Of a stretch of DNA of 64,000 nucleotides, positions 51,606 through 64,000 are shown piece after piece; positions within the stretch are counted from its first letter, which is position 1, and every line of letters starts with the position of its first letter. The notes under the pieces are model-generated. The model worked only from the letters and a program-made list of their open reading frames with translations. It was not told the origin of the DNA and made no database searches. The DNA comes from Ecdyonurus torrentis. Taxonomy: Eukaryota; Arthropoda; Insecta; Ephemeroptera; Heptageniidae. The DNA is taken from assembly GCA_949318235.1 (NCBI GenBank), contig OX439132.1:47552771-47616770 (forward strand). Direction: 5' to 3'. The translations under genes and the position numbers were made by a program.

Positions 51606-53235
51606 AATATCATATATTTTTTTACAAGGCTATGACTATTTTAAATTCTTTTAACACGTATATACTTATATTATTAATGACATATTTTAGTTTACCTGAG
51701 CTTGCAGAAGACATCCCTAGCCGTCTTATTAACATGAACTATTGTATTTAATTAGGCATAGAATTAAAATAATTCTTACAACATTGGAAAAAGAAGGCAT
51801 ATAAGAAAAGGTTTCCATTATAGAACTTGCTTTTAACCTTGATAGCAAAAAAAAATTAATTGTTATTTTTAACTTTAAAGTTAAACGAAGATTAATGAAT
51901 TATGATGTTATTAAAAAATTGTTCAGAAAATGTGGTAATTATTAATTTTATTTTTCTTTGATGAACAATACAAATTTATATTTAACAATATTTTTATATT
52001 GTTTGATCATATTATTACATGCTATGTCACAAAAAAAATATTTAAAAAAAACTTTTATGATAGTAATTGGCTTAAAATCTGTTAATTTTGTAATTCATCA
52101 TATTTATTGCACCTTTGCCTCTTTCCTTTTATAATAAATTATTATTATTCTTTGACATTATATTTATTAAACAGAATTAAAAATTCTTTTGAACTTAAAT
52201 TAGTTTTTTTTTAATAATTTGCAAAAATGCAATAATATATAGCTTCTCCTAAAAAATTAAAATATAATTCGGTCTCACCCTTTCAAAAAATGTATTTTTT
52301 TGTGCTTTTTTATAAAGTCAATTATTTATTTATTAATTTAAATAGTCATATTAAATTATTTAGTATTCGTTACTAAATATTGCAATATTATTTCGAGTGT
52401 CTGCCTTTAATGCAAATAAGAAAAAAAATAATAGTTAAAAAATAAAAAAATACACCAGAATAATTTTTAGTACCTATTATTTAATGTAATTATTTCCTTG
52501 TATGTAATTAAATAAATGAAAGGTACAAAACCTTAATTGTTTTAAAGTATAATTAGTAAAGTCCCTTTTTAAAATATATATTTTTACATATCATGAAAAA
52601 TAAGTCTAAAAAACAAAAACGTACCCAATCCTTAAAGTACCATTTAATTCCTATATGGTCCAAACAGGCTTAGGGTAAAATGGTACAAACTGCAATTATT
52701 TTTTTGGAAATTTTCAAAATTCCCGGAAAACCTCGTAATCCAAAACTCAGTCATACCACATAGGTAACCTTAAAAATGACCGTAACCCAAAAAAACGTTG
52801 TCTGTTGAAGGTAATATTTATATGGTAGCATAGACCCCTGTTGTTGATATTTCTACAGAGGTCACGACCTTTGACCTTTAATGCTTGTAGAGGTCAAATA
52901 ATTACATATTTAAATAAAAAACCATTTTTCAGATAGCATGGCACTTTTAATTTTTGTAATTTTTCATATGTACATACAATAACATATGAGCAACCTGTGT
53001 ACCATATTAAACTACCATTTAATTTAATTAATATATTAAACATTTACTGTTTGAAAAATTAAACATTAGATATCAACAATAAAATACAATCAAAATTATT
53101 CAAGACCCCCTAATACCCTCTTATTTAAATATCTATTGTATTTTACGCTATTACAGTATATGAACAGTATGAAAGCATTGATCTTTCGATTAAAAACATG
53201 ACCAATATTTAATTTTCTAACCTTCAAACATTCGT
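51606..53235. other. AT-rich sequence, no gene seen
   Basis: No supported feature. The part just before 53248 may be the decayed 5' end of the following LINE. Confidence 0.5.
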
Positions 53236-53247
53236 GCTCAGTTTTTA

Positions 53248-54164
53248 ATGTATAGCAAAAAAAAGGTTCCCACTAAAGTAGGTAGACCACCTAGGTGGAT
53301 CTGCCCAACTTGTAAAGTTGATCAGACTAATCAGGATCAGGGTTCAGGGGCAAGTAATGATGAAGAGAAAAATAAAGTTGATACTAAGAATGTGATGGAT
53401 ATGTTGTTGGAGATTCAAAAGGATGTGAAAAAACTTGATAAGATTGAAAAAGATACTGAACAGATAAGCTCAAATCTTAATAATCTTAAATCATCTGTGG
53501 ATTTACTATCTACTAAATATGATGAAATGATTGAAAAACTAAAAAAACAAGATGATTTGATTAAGGAATTGAACGTAGAAGTAAAAGAATTAAATAAAAT
53601 TGTCCATAAGAAAGATTGTGAAGTTGAAGAACTGTCTGTAAGAGTGCAAGAATTAGAACAAGACAGGCTCTCTATGAATGTTGAGGTGCATGGCTTGCCA
53701 GTGAAGGCAGGCGGTGAGAAAGAAGACACCATGAAACTTGTCCAACATGTGGCGGAAATTATCGGAGCTCCGCCCGTCGATGCTTCAGTAGAAGATTGTT
53801 ATCGTGTCCATGCCAATCCAAACAACGTGAGAAAGATGGGACTGCCGCCCCAGCTTGTCATCAAGTTCAAGGCTACAGAGGCTAGGAGAGTATGGCTAGA
53901 CAGGAATGCAACAAGAAATCTGACTGTTGGTCAGATATATAATACTGATAAAATGTAAACATACATGTATTTGAACAAATCACTCCAGACATGAAAAAAT
54001 TATTGTTTAAAACTCGTACAGCTGCTAAGGTGAAAAACTACAAGTTCTTCTGGGTAAAAAATGGAAAAATTTTTACTCGCCAATCCGAAAATCAAGGAAT
54101 TGTACGTATAAGGTGTGAGAAGGATATAAATTCACGGTTGTGTATTAGAGGTAGCATTGAGTAA
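53248..54164 (+). pseudogene. LINE ORF1 protein (coiled coil plus RNA-binding domain), frameshifted
   Basis: Starts in WICPTCK, the tail of a PHD-type zinc finger, so the 5' end is lost. It continues with a long Lys/Glu-rich coiled coil (about residues 45-145), then NVEVHGLPVK (RRM-like start), YRVHANP, LVIKFKATEARRVWL, and after a +1 shift near 53955 FEQITPDMKKLLFKTR, YKFFWVKNGKIFTRQ and VRIRCEKDI to a stop at 54162-54164. This order is the ORF1 layout of CR1/Jockey-group LINEs. It would bind element RNA in a retrotransposition particle. One frameshift, otherwise open. Confidence 0.8.
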
Positions 54165-54198
54165 GTGAGGGATAATTATTGTTTATTATTATTTGTAA

Positions 54199-57066
54199 AT
54201 GGAAGAAAACATTTTGTATAATTTAAATGAAAGTGAATGTTTATGTTTTGATAATATTGATAATATTGTGGAATTAAAGAAGAAAAATAATATTTGTATA
54301 ATACATTAAAATATTAATTCAATGAGAAAAAAATTTTGATTCTCTTTTGGCTTTAATAAATAATAGTATAAATTTTATTGATATCATTATTCTGTCAAAA
54401 ATATTAATTTATGAAAATGAACTAATAAATTTTATAATATAGAGGGATTTGATAAATTTGCTAAGCCTAGAAATGTAAATAAAGGTGGTGGTTTAATGAT
54501 TTTTGCCAGAAAACAATTAGAAATGATAGATGTTGATATAGATTTTAAAAATGCAGAAAAAATTTGGTTATTAAATAAAAATTTATTTAATATATTTGCG
54601 ATATATAGACCACCTAGTTCTAATAAATTGTTATTTATCAAGGAGTTAAAAGATAAAATTTTAGAAAATAAAAGTAAAAATGAAAATGTTATTGTAATAG
54701 GAGATATAAATTTAAATATATTAGATATGGAGGAAAATATAATACAAAAATATGAAACAAAAATGTCAAAATATTGTTTTCAAAAATATATGAATAAAAT
54801 TACTAGAGAAGAAATAAATATATCTGGGTATCATGCAAGTTGTATTGTTCATATTTTTGGAAAACTAAATGTAAATACTATTATAGAAGAAAGTTTTGTC
54901 ATTCGTTGTAAAATCTCTGATCATTATATAATTGGTTGTTATATAAACATGAATTTAAATGTGAAAAATAATGAAGAAATTGTAAAAAAAGTGATTAAAA
55001 ATAAAAAAAAAAATTTATATCTTATTTTTGTAACTATAATTGGAGTAAGCTAAATCAAGATTTATCACCAAATAGTTTATATGATAAAATTGTTAATATA
55101 CTTAATTTTGCAAATAAAAATGCTATGTATGAAAAAATAATAGTGGAAAATAAGAGAATAAGTGAGAAAGTGTGGTGTACAGAAGAAATATAAGTTTTAA
55201 TTCGTGAGAGAGATTATATGTTTAGGAAGTGGAAAAATTCAATTTATAATGACCAGTATAGAATGAAATATAAAATGATGAGAAATCAAGTTATAATGTT
55301 GATTAAAAAAGAAAAAAACAAGTATTTGTATAACGAATTTTTGAAAGTGTCGGGAAATGTTAAAGATTCTTGACAGTTTATAAATAAAATCTTAGGTAAA
55401 ACAATTATAAATATTGATGATACCATTTTAAAATATATGAGTAAATATGGTAATGTGCAAGAAATAGCTAATAAGTTTGTCAATAATTTTATTGATTCAA
55501 TTTTAAAAGTTAAAAATGATTGTAATACAATTTAATGTAAAGACTTTAAAAAGAATTAACAGTTACAATCAATGAGATTACCAAAATTAAATTTAAGTAG
55601 TGCTAAAATAATAATTGAGAAATTAAAATTAAAAAAAGGACCAGGATATGATAAAATATATGTGGATGATATAATAATTGGGGGGGAAATTTATTAAATT
55701 GCATAATAAATTTAGTTTATTTATGTATAGAAACTACTAATTATCCGGAAAATTTAAAATTATCAATAGTGAGACCAATTTATAAAGGGGGGAGTCATGA
55801 AGATTTTATTAATTTTAGACCGATAGCAATATCGGACTTCATTGATAAATTCATTCAAAAGCATATAGAAATAAATATTTCAAATTATTTAATTGAATTT
55901 AATATAATTAATAAAAATCAATATGCATATCAAAAAAATAAAGGTACAAATAAATTACTATACGATGTAACAAATTATTTAAATGTAGAACTAGAAAAAA
56001 ATTATCATGTTTTGTGTCTATTTATAGATTATTCTAAAGCTTTCGATACGGTTGATCCAAAATTATTACTACAAGATCTTGAAGATATAGGAATCAGAGG
56101 TCCTATATTAAATTTAATTAAAAATATTATAAAAGATAGAAAAATTGCAGTTCAAATAAAAGATATTATAAATGAAATAAAAGAATTAAAATGTGGAATA
56201 ATCCACGGTGGAATAATAAGGGCAAATTTTTTTTGATTTACGTAAATAAAATATTTAATTTATTAAAGTGGTGTGTAGGAAAAATGTTTGCGGATGACTT
56301 TTTATTAATTGCGTCTCATAGTGGTTTTTTGATTGCGAAAAATAGGTTACAAGAACATTTTGATAGAGTGTTGGAGTGGTCGCATGATAGGAAATTGATT
56401 ATTAATAGGAAAAAAACTAAAGTAATGCATTATTTTAATAAATTCTTAAGAAAGGGTGAAAAAATAAATATTATTGCTCATTCAAATATTTGTCTACATA
56501 ATTTTCAAATAGATTGTTCGTGTATAAGTGTGGAGGAAGTAGATAGTTATGATTACTTAGGAGCTCCAATAGATAATAATTTTAATTGGGATCTACATAT
56601 TCAAAGTATAATAAATAAATTACGTTCAGCATTGTTCCAAATTAGATCAATAAAATCATATGTAAATGAAAAAACGTTAAGATCCATTTACTTTTCTTTA
56701 GTCCATCCACATATATTGTATGGTATCTTGGCTTACGGGTTTACTAAATCCGGAAAATTGACTCATTTACATAAAATGCAATTAAGAATCCTTAAATCAT
56801 TAAAAAAAGGGAAGAAATGTGAAAATAATAATATATATAAGTATTTAAATATTTTACCGACTAGTGATTTACTAAATGTTAAATTTTTGTTAGAATATTA
56901 TTTTGATAATGATCATGGTATACCAAAAGAACATGATCATTACACCAGAACTGTGTTAAAAAAACCAATGATAGTACCAAAAATATTAAATAGATTTACA
57001 GAAAGAACAAAAAGATATGTGTTGCCAAAATTATGGAATCAGATTCCATTAAATTTAAAAAATTAA
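54199..57066 (+). pseudogene. LINE ORF2 protein (endonuclease plus reverse transcriptase), broken
   Basis: Endonuclease part at about 54280-54960 with stops: IIH-x-NINSMRKKF, KGGGLMIFARK, IYRPPSSNK, VIVIGDINLNILD and ISDHYIIG correspond to the APE-like catalytic blocks. Reverse transcriptase at about 55560-57066: RPIYKGGSHEDFINFRPIA, LFIDYSKAFDTVD (motif A), a frameshift in a T-run at 56228, LIYVNKIFNLL, FADDFLLIA (motif C, catalytic FADD), LEWSHDRKLIINRKKTK, DYLGAPIDNNFNWDLHI and LYGILAYG, ending TKRYVLPKLWNQIP. Multiple stops and shifts mean it is inactive. Codon use is extremely AT-biased, in line with decay. Confidence 0.85.
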
Positions 57067-57395
57067 AATAGTAAAATACAAGTTAAAAAACTATTACATG
57101 AGTTTTTCATGGAAAAATTATAATTATTAAAATATGAAGGAGAGAGAAGAAAAAAAATTGTAATGTCACTAAAAGTTTTGATTATTATAATATAATTATT
57201 GAAATTATTGTATGATTAATTTTTTTTATGATTTGTATGATGTTTAATTTTTTTTTGAAGGTTATAAATTATAACGTGATATAATGTAAGTAAAATAACC
57301 TATGTATGAACCAGCCAATAAGGCCTCGGCCTTGGTTGGATGTTTAATGAATTTAAGAATAAAATAAAAAATAAATATATATATATATATATATA
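57067..57395 (+). other. LINE 3' untranslated tail
   Basis: Contains the palindromic AAGGCCTCGGCCTTGG (57331-57346) and ends TGTTTAATGAATTTAAGAAT then AAAATAAAAAATAAAT, a CR1-like tail, followed by a short TA repeat. Confidence 0.65.
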
Positions 57396-57497
57396 AATAC
57401 GCATTGCATATTTAAATGCCAAAACATTATAAGAAATAAAAAAAAATCAAATTGATGCCATATTATAAACATGTATTTTAAAGCCTTTAACAAAATT

Positions 57498-58789
57498 CAC
57501 CACTGGCCAAAAGCTTTAGAACGATGTGAAATGCAACCCGCAACACAAATCATGTAAACAAGCAAATTTCCTTTTTCCTGACTATAATACTAAAGCGATT
57601 ATGATTATTTAACACGGCAGCAAGCAAGCAGACGTTCGTCGCTCTTGCTTGCTTGCAGCTTGCTTGCTGCATTCATCCTTCTAGCTTTTCAATATTTCTG
57701 ATGATTACAAAATATTTTAGTTTTGGTATGCATGCCTGCTATTTGATATTATAAAAAGTTCTATCTCTTCTTTTTTTTGTTAAAATGCAAGCTTTATATT
57801 ATAATATAATATTAATCTTGGTATAAAATTTAATACTTTATTATATAGATAGGCCTATATTTTATCATTTTATTATTATTATTATTTGGTATTATTTGAT
57901 TTTTTAACCAATTAAAAATTTTCTACATATTATCGCTTTCATTTATAATTTTTGTCATTAATATAGTTTGGTATAATTAAATAATTAACTAATTATTTAT
58001 ATGAAACAACATTTATCTATAGACGGAAAGGGAAGATTGTTTATGTAAGAGAATATAACAACAACGTTAAAATTAATATAATATCAAATTGTTTAAAATT
58101 TAATTATAATAATTAATAAATATGTTATTAAAAAAATAGTAAAATAATTTTTTTAATATATAGGCCTATCCCTTAAATATAAAGTAGCATAAATATCATA
58201 AACTGAAATCATAAAATTTTTTAATATTTGTATACTCTATAAAAAAATTAGTTAGTTTAATTATTTATATGACAAAACTTTTATTCTATAATTCAAATGA
58301 CGCAATAAAGGGATAATTGTTTATGTAGGAGTTAAGAACAACAGAAGATAAAATTATACATCTTTGAAAATTATATATTATAATTAATTAATAAATTAAA
58401 TAAAAAAAAATGAAATTATTAAATAATATGCATTAAATATAAAGTAGCATAAACATCGTAAACTGTAATCATTAAACTATTGAATATTTTTTAAAATTTA
58501 TAAAAAAAAAACATTTTTTTCCTTTCTTCATGTAATGTATTATATAAATAAAACTCAAGAAGACAATATTTTGTGAGTTTCATAGGTAAAAATAAAAATA
58601 AAATCATTACATTCTGTGTGATTGTTTAATCGAAAAACTAGACATAACAAATAGCCAAACTTAAAGGAGAAGGTGAGGGGAAAGATTCAATTTCTATCAA
58701 TATAGTCAGGAAAAAAGGACCTGCATTGATGACTCGTCTGTTTTGCCCAATCGCTTTCAGATCGTTCTCAAACTTTTTGCCAGATTTTG
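57498..58789. mobile_element. 1.3 kb Tc1/mariner-like non-autonomous element, copy 2 (inverted)
   Basis: The left part (CACTGGCCAAAAGCTTTAGA..., GCAAATTTCCTTTTTCCTGAC, GCAAGCAAGCAGACG) is the complement of the right part of copy 1, and vice versa. The same internal direct duplication is present (AAATATAAAGTAGCATAAA near 58175 and 58437). It ends at TTTGCCAGATTTTG followed by TA. Ends are more decayed than in copy 1. Confidence 0.8.
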
Positions 58790-59230
58790 TACATTAAATA
58801 GACATATGCGTTACATATGCAACACATCGACGATATCTGAAAGTTTTTTACACGTTTAACATTTTGCTAGCAAATTTAAAATTTATTACTATAGTTTTAT
58901 TATTGAAAACAATAAATCAATTACTATTTCGTAATTAAATATAAATATAAACGAATTACAACGCAGCCGTACAATATTATGTTTGTTGTTGTTGCAGGCT
59001 TGCTTTGTGCAGGCTTGAGCGTTCGCGCGCGGCCAAACTGGAAACGGAATCAGTCATAATTCTCGCACTAAATGAATAACGTTTCATATTTAACTCGTCA
59101 ATATGGTAGGTTATTATTTTTATTACAACATTCGCTTGTTTACATATTATTGTTTAAAATTTGCAGCACTTTGACAATACATTTATAATGTTATTGATAA
59201 ATTTGCAACTTTTGTGGGCGAGTTGAGGAA
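58790..59230. other. AT-rich sequence, no gene seen
   Basis: A GC-richer patch, GAGCGTTCGCGCGCGGCCAA, at 59019-59038 is the only irregularity. Confidence 0.45.
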
Positions 59231-59234
59231 AGTT

Positions 59235-60244
59235 GAAGACAATTTCAGAAACTTTCCGAGGATGGGCATCGACGAATTCGGCAATACTTATAGAACTTGC
59301 CTTGCCACATCGTATCAAACACATTATACTTTGCCCGATTCCTCCTGAACGTCATCTTCTGATAAAATTATTATACCGAGCAACAGGTAATAACAACACT
59401 TTATTAGCTTATGATTTAAGCGTAGCAAAATCAACAGTTTCAAAGATAATTGAAGAAACTACTCAAGTAATATGGGAGGTTTTATCACCAATATATTTGC
59501 CTGTCCTACTTAGCATGGATGATTTTTTAAGTTTCAACCTGTAGAGGCAATAGATAATAAGCATGTTATTATAATACGTCCTCACTACTCGGGTTCTACA
59601 TACTATAACTTTAAAAAGGATATTTTTATAGTTTTAATAGCTAGTGTAGATGCTGAGTTAAACATTAGTTACATTGATGTGGATACTCAAAAAAGTGTTC
59701 ATGTATTTATAAACTCTGGATTTGGTGATTAAGTTTTTAATGATAGATTAGATGCACAAATGCACGAAATTTTACATCCCTATTTATTTTTTTTGCATTA
59801 TATTTTAAAGGGTACGAGGCTTTTTTTCTGCTTCCTAATATTACCAGGCCATGTTAAACAACACAAACTAAGACTTTTAAGCAGAAATATTAAATCATAG
59901 TCTCAGCAGGGCACGCATGGTTGTTGAAGGTGCTTTAAAATTACTTTCAAGTAGAATGTAAGTATTTTTCAAGCCTATACAGTTGGATGTAGATACTGCT
60001 GATTGTGTAATGAAATCATGTGTATGTCTGCATTGTTTAAGAATTAAAAAACTGAGAACCACAATTTGATGCACAAGTTATTGAGGAAAGTAATGTAAAT
60101 TAAAATGGAGCACTGCAACCCCTGCGTAGAAAATTACAAAGAAAATTAAAAGCTATTCATACGCAATTCAGTGATTCTTCGTGCCAGTATGTAAACTCAC
60201 CTTCTGGTAGTGCTCCATGGCATGTTAATCGTTTTCGCAGGTGA
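59235..60244 (+). pseudogene. PIF/Harbinger transposase, broken
   Basis: Remnant of a Harbinger (HARBI1-like) DDE nuclease. FRNFPRMGIDEF opens the similarity. After a shift, IPPERHLLIKLLYRATGN, SVAKSTVSKIIEET and WEVLSPIYLP follow. Another shift near 59530 leads to EAIDNKHVIIIRP (first catalytic Asp; the family usually has GAIDGKH), GSTYYNFKKDIFIVLIASVD (second Asp) and ISYIDVD. After stops come LSRARMVVEGALKLLSSRM, IQLDVDTADCVMKSCV and LHCLR, and the tail SAPWHVNRFRR before TGA at 60242-60244. The third acidic residue region is decayed. At least three shifts or stops; inactive. Confidence 0.85.
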
Positions 60245-60500
60245 GATAACCCTCTATAATAATAATATAATTTGCAATATAATTTTTCATGCATTAATTT
60301 ATAACTTAAAACTGTTTTTAATATTGACGTTGAGCTAAATTGAGTTTGTATTAAAATGAGAGTTATGGTATAACATGTATAAGCATTTTCTTTATTGTGT
60401 TTATCAACAAAATAATAGTATCCTATTTGTTTAATTAATAGTGTACTATCATCAAAAATAGGTAAAACATCAGCTCAAAATTCCACAAGTGAAAAAAAAT
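60245..60500. other. AT-rich flank
   Basis: Nothing supported; Harbinger terminal repeats were not found. Confidence 0.4.
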
Positions 60501-60510
60501 TAAAATTTCT

Positions 60511-60516
<6 letters not shown>

Positions 60517-60594
<78 letters not shown>
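60517..60594. repeat. (TA)n microsatellite
   Basis: TA repeat abutting the foldback element that follows. Confidence 0.95.
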
Positions 60595-60595
<1 letters not shown>

Positions 60596-60599
<4 letters not shown>

Positions 60600-61760
60600 T
60601 TATCGTCCTGGTCGCGTCAATAGGCCTTATCTCTATTGATCAGATACTCGTCTTAGTGCGTATCTCCAGTCATCAAGAATTCACTTAAGGGCATATCTCC
60701 AGTCATCAGGAATTCACTCAAAGGCGTATCTCCACTGATCAGCAATATATTTTCAGGGCCTCTTTCCAGTAATCAGCAACATTTTAGGGGCGTATCTCCA
60801 GCATGTTAGGGCATATCTCAAGGCCAGTTATACGAATGAATATGTATTTTTTTTATATAAATTACATATCAAATACTTGTTTTGTAAATACCAAGTATAT
60901 AGAATTGAAATAAAAAAATAAAGCAAATTTTTAATAATAAGATTAAAAATTCACATCACAATTCGAAAATATATATAATAAAAGAAAAATAAATTTTAAC
61001 TTACAAATATTTTACAATTTCAATCTCAGGATCTTGAACTAATTGAGATTAATAAGTAAACCTTTTTTCATTTTAATTTTTTCATAAATAAATTAGATTA
61101 GCGGTGGTTTCATCGCGCCATTCTAATTGGAAAATAATTAAAAAAAATGCTTGTATTCACGCGATCGTAATATTTGCATATTATTTTGTTGTTCTTATAT
61201 ATAGGAAGTAAGATTTTTTTTAATAGCTTTTTACAATAATTTTTTGATTAATATTCACACGATGCAATAATATATCAATCGATATGAAATTTAATGGGGG
61301 GTTTTTATATAGAAAATGCATTAAATTTCCTATCGATTGATATATTGCATCGTGTGATTATTCAAAAAAAGTATCGAAAAAAGCTATTTAATAAAACAAG
61401 CTTACTTCCCATATATAAGAACAAAAAATTATATGCAAATATTAAGATCACATGACTTCGAGCATTTTTTTAAACTTTTTCTTATTAAGATAGTACGAAG
61501 AAACCAACGCTAATCTAATTTTTTTGTAAAAAAAATTAAGAAGAAAGTAGTTTTACTCATTTATATCAATAGGTCGCAAGCATAAGATGTAACTAGTAAA
61601 AATATTTATTTATTTGCATAACTGGACTGGAGATACGCCCTAACATTTTGCTGATCACTGAAGATACGTACATAAGTAAATTCCTGATCACTGGAAATAC
61701 GCCCTAAGACGATTACTAATTAAAAATGTTAAGGCCCTTTGACGCGACCATGATGATATA
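60596..61760. mobile_element. Foldback element with about 36-bp tandem repeats in the arms
   Basis: The left end (GTCCTGGTCGCGTCAATAGG near 60604) pairs with CTTTGACGCGACCATGATG near 61737. The left arm has about five units containing GCGTATCTCCAGTCATCAG followed by AATTCACT-like words; the right arm has about three complementary units. The inner region (about 61090-61560) is a palindrome centred near 61300, with TATCAATCGAT and CATCGTGTG on both sides. No coding capacity. Confidence 0.75.
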
Positions 61761-63190
61761 TATAAATTTATATCGATGCTTCTTCGTCAAAAAAGATTAT
61801 TTGCTCTTTCCTCCAGTGTGCCTAGTAAAGGATCTGCACTTTCCACTATGGAGCATCTCTAATGTTAAAAATATAGCCGTTAGAACACGCACCGTGCTGC
61901 GTAGAAAGTGCAAATCCTCAAATCCGAGCAATTAATAATAATAAGTATATTTGAATAAGTATAAAATAAAGGCTCTCTTAATCAAATTTTTAAAATTATC
62001 TGAATAGGTATTGAATAGGTAGGTGAAATATCAAGCTATATAGATTTTTTTTAACAAGTCGTTCCAATAAAGCAAAAAATTTAAATTTCTATCATCGTGC
62101 AAAGCATTTTTATTAATATATTTTATTTTAAACTTGAATACGAGATTGATATGTTTGCGTAAACAAATAAATTTAGCAAAAAGTCAATTCAATTAAAACA
62201 AATATTACGAGTTGCGACTCCACATAATAATATACATAGTATTTCTAACTCGCAAAATTTATGTTTCTATCAAATTAGTACACAAATTAGTTATTATTAT
62301 AGTGTCGAAAGAACAATAAAAAAAAACTGAAAAGAGTAACTAAATACATATTCATTTTATTTTTGAGGGGTATCATCTCTTGCATCATGTTCCATACTTT
62401 ATAGGCACGCAGTATTTTTCTTCTCTCATCGACTTTCTTACGCGTCTTTCTTACAAACACCTGACGCGTACAATACGAATTTTTGTTAAAAAAAGTTGTA
62501 AAAAAATTTGTCAATTGTTTAGAGAAGGTATTATTTTTATCTACCCTGACTGTCGTTTATGTGATGTAGTATTTTCGAACTCCTCCCTCTTTACTTGGAG
62601 TGCAGTGATGCCGTCTCGTAAGTTGTACGTCATACTTACGGGCAAACGCTACCTGAGGTATTTTTCTTTAATTACCAGAGTGGCGCAAAAAATTATCATG
62701 GGTATATTTTTTCAAAAAGAAACATTAGAAGCGTTTAAAAAATACTTGTCTGACCCCTTAACTTCCTCTTTAATGAGAGAAAGAGAGATCATTTAAGTTA
62801 ATATTTGGGCAATTTTTGTATTAACTTTCAATTTTTTATATAATATTGTTATTTTTTAACCAAATTATTGCATCAAATTTCTATTTAAAAGTGAAGTTGC
62901 TTGCTCCTGGTCACGAACTCCGATGTAATATCACGTGTTCAACGTTAGCCATGTAAAGGCGGTGAGTTTATCTCGTCAGGTTGAAGGAAAAAAAGGGAAA
63001 AAATGAAAGGCTAGATAAGGTAGACAGTTTTTTCAAATTAGTTTTGAATTTAATGGGTCGATAAAAAATTATAATTTACACATAGTAAATTATATAAGTA
63101 ACACACGGTATAAACTAATATAGAAATACATTTTCAAATTATTATTGAAGATATACTTATTTAAATTGATATGATAAAAAGTGAGTTGAT
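61761..63190. other. AT-rich sequence, no gene supported
   Basis: A 138-codon frame at 62380-62796 (plus) is open but shows no recognisable motif. Otherwise nothing. Confidence 0.4.
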
Positions 63191-63193
63191 GAT

Positions 63194-63336
<143 letters not shown>

Positions 63337-63639
63337 TCTTTTCCATAACTCGTGAAACGGAGGCGACGGCTTGCTGTTATTTCCCTAATGAGGGTAGCGC
63401 AACGAAACTTAAGAAAACTTAGAGGAAAAATAATGAGTATTCCGAAGATGTTTTTAGTTTTACCCATATTTTAATTTTAAGGGTCGAAAAAGTACCCTGA
63501 ACCCAGAAGTCACTTTTTCAGGGTGGGAAAACCCATGCTAAAGTGAAAAAAAAAAATAAAAATTAAAATTTTCCAAAATTCACCAAATTTTAGTTACGGT
63601 AGTAAAAAAATATAACAAAAACGATGGTAACAAGTTAAA

Positions 63640-64000
63640 TTGCCCTCAACCTCTCCCTGACCCTTAAAAAGGGTTGTTTGCCCTTGAATATATAATATTT
63701 TTTTAAAAATTGCATTTTAATAAAAAAGGTGTCGATTCCTAGGTAATCGACCACGCTTAGAAAGTTTATGTGGATAAAATATACCCAAGACCCTGTCCTG
63801 GTCCTCCAAGGGTTGGCGAACGACCATTTTCTGCAAAATGTCAGTTTCAGACATACCAATAAAAACGGTGTTGTTTCCTAGTAATTCGACCACGCTTAGA
63901 ACGTTTATGTTGATAAAATTTACCCATGACCCTTTCATGGTCCTCCAAGGGTTGGTGAACGACCCTTTTCTGCAAAATGTTAGTTTCAGACATACCAATT
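63640..64000. repeat. About 137-bp tandem repeat running off the window
   Basis: At least two full units plus a partial one. GACCACGCTTAGAA recurs near 63749 and 63889, GGTCCTCCAAGGGTTGG near 63801 and 63940, and TTTCAGACATACCAAT near 63844 and 63984. Confidence 0.85.

Noticed and set aside
62380..62796. 138-codon plus-strand frame
   Set aside because: No motif, biased composition, and an overlapping minus-strand frame of similar quality; likely chance.

Overview
This is a very AT-rich eukaryotic window dominated by microsatellites, long inverted repeats and dead transposons. The one clear host gene is a split C-type lectin whose style (a G-x-YW-x-SGNDL segment followed by an EPN box, small exons, long introns) is typical of arthropods, most likely an insect. 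The repeat types (piggyBac, Tc1/mariner, PIF/Harbinger, hAT-like MITEs, a gypsy-type remnant, CR1/Jockey-type LINEs and tRNA-derived SINEs) fit that. I cannot name the species.

Layout. 1-1415: imperfect palindrome carrying (CTGT)n arms and a (TA)n centre. 2.7-5.0 kb: an apparently intact piggyBac transposase in two exons, the second encoding the cysteine-rich DNA-binding domain. 6.9-8.7 kb: three adjacent inverted-repeat elements separated by (TA)n. 12.1-18.2 kb: a giant palindrome whose left arm was hit by a 2.4 kb piggyBac-like non-autonomous element. That element is itself palindromic, and one of its arms was hit by two small MITEs. The opposite arm serves as the empty site in all three cases. 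21.3-22.3 kb: about 930 bp of (GAAT)n. 25.4-27.7 kb: a gypsy-type integrase remnant split by a 1.3 kb Tc1/mariner-like element with a sister copy at 57.5-58.8 kb, and next to it a LINE reverse-transcriptase scrap. 28.3-29.8 kb: an inverted-repeat element with GC-rich arms of 33-bp periodicity.

30.97-45.02 kb: the C-type lectin, plus strand, with at least three and probably four exons. Its introns hold most of the interesting repeats. The first long intron contains a 3.2 kb array of 416-bp units, each with a tRNA-like sequence, a downstream TTTT run and two hairpins; the array contains one internal inversion. The second long intron contains an inverted-repeat element with an exon-like open frame on the minus strand, several mariner remnants and a perfect 105-bp-arm palindrome around 320 bp of (TA)n.

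45-64 kb: a second copy of the foldback family seen at 7.6 kb, a 125-bp minisatellite, a tRNA-derived SINE, a nearly full-length but broken CR1/Jockey-type LINE (53.2-57.4 kb), a broken PIF/Harbinger transposase (59.2-60.2 kb), another foldback element with tandem repeats in its arms (60.6-61.8 kb) and the start of a 137-bp tandem repeat at the right edge.

The genes do not form a pathway. The story is one lectin gene stretched by transposon insertions. The same structural theme recurs throughout: palindromes and TA-targeting elements centred on, or bordered by, (TA)n tracts.
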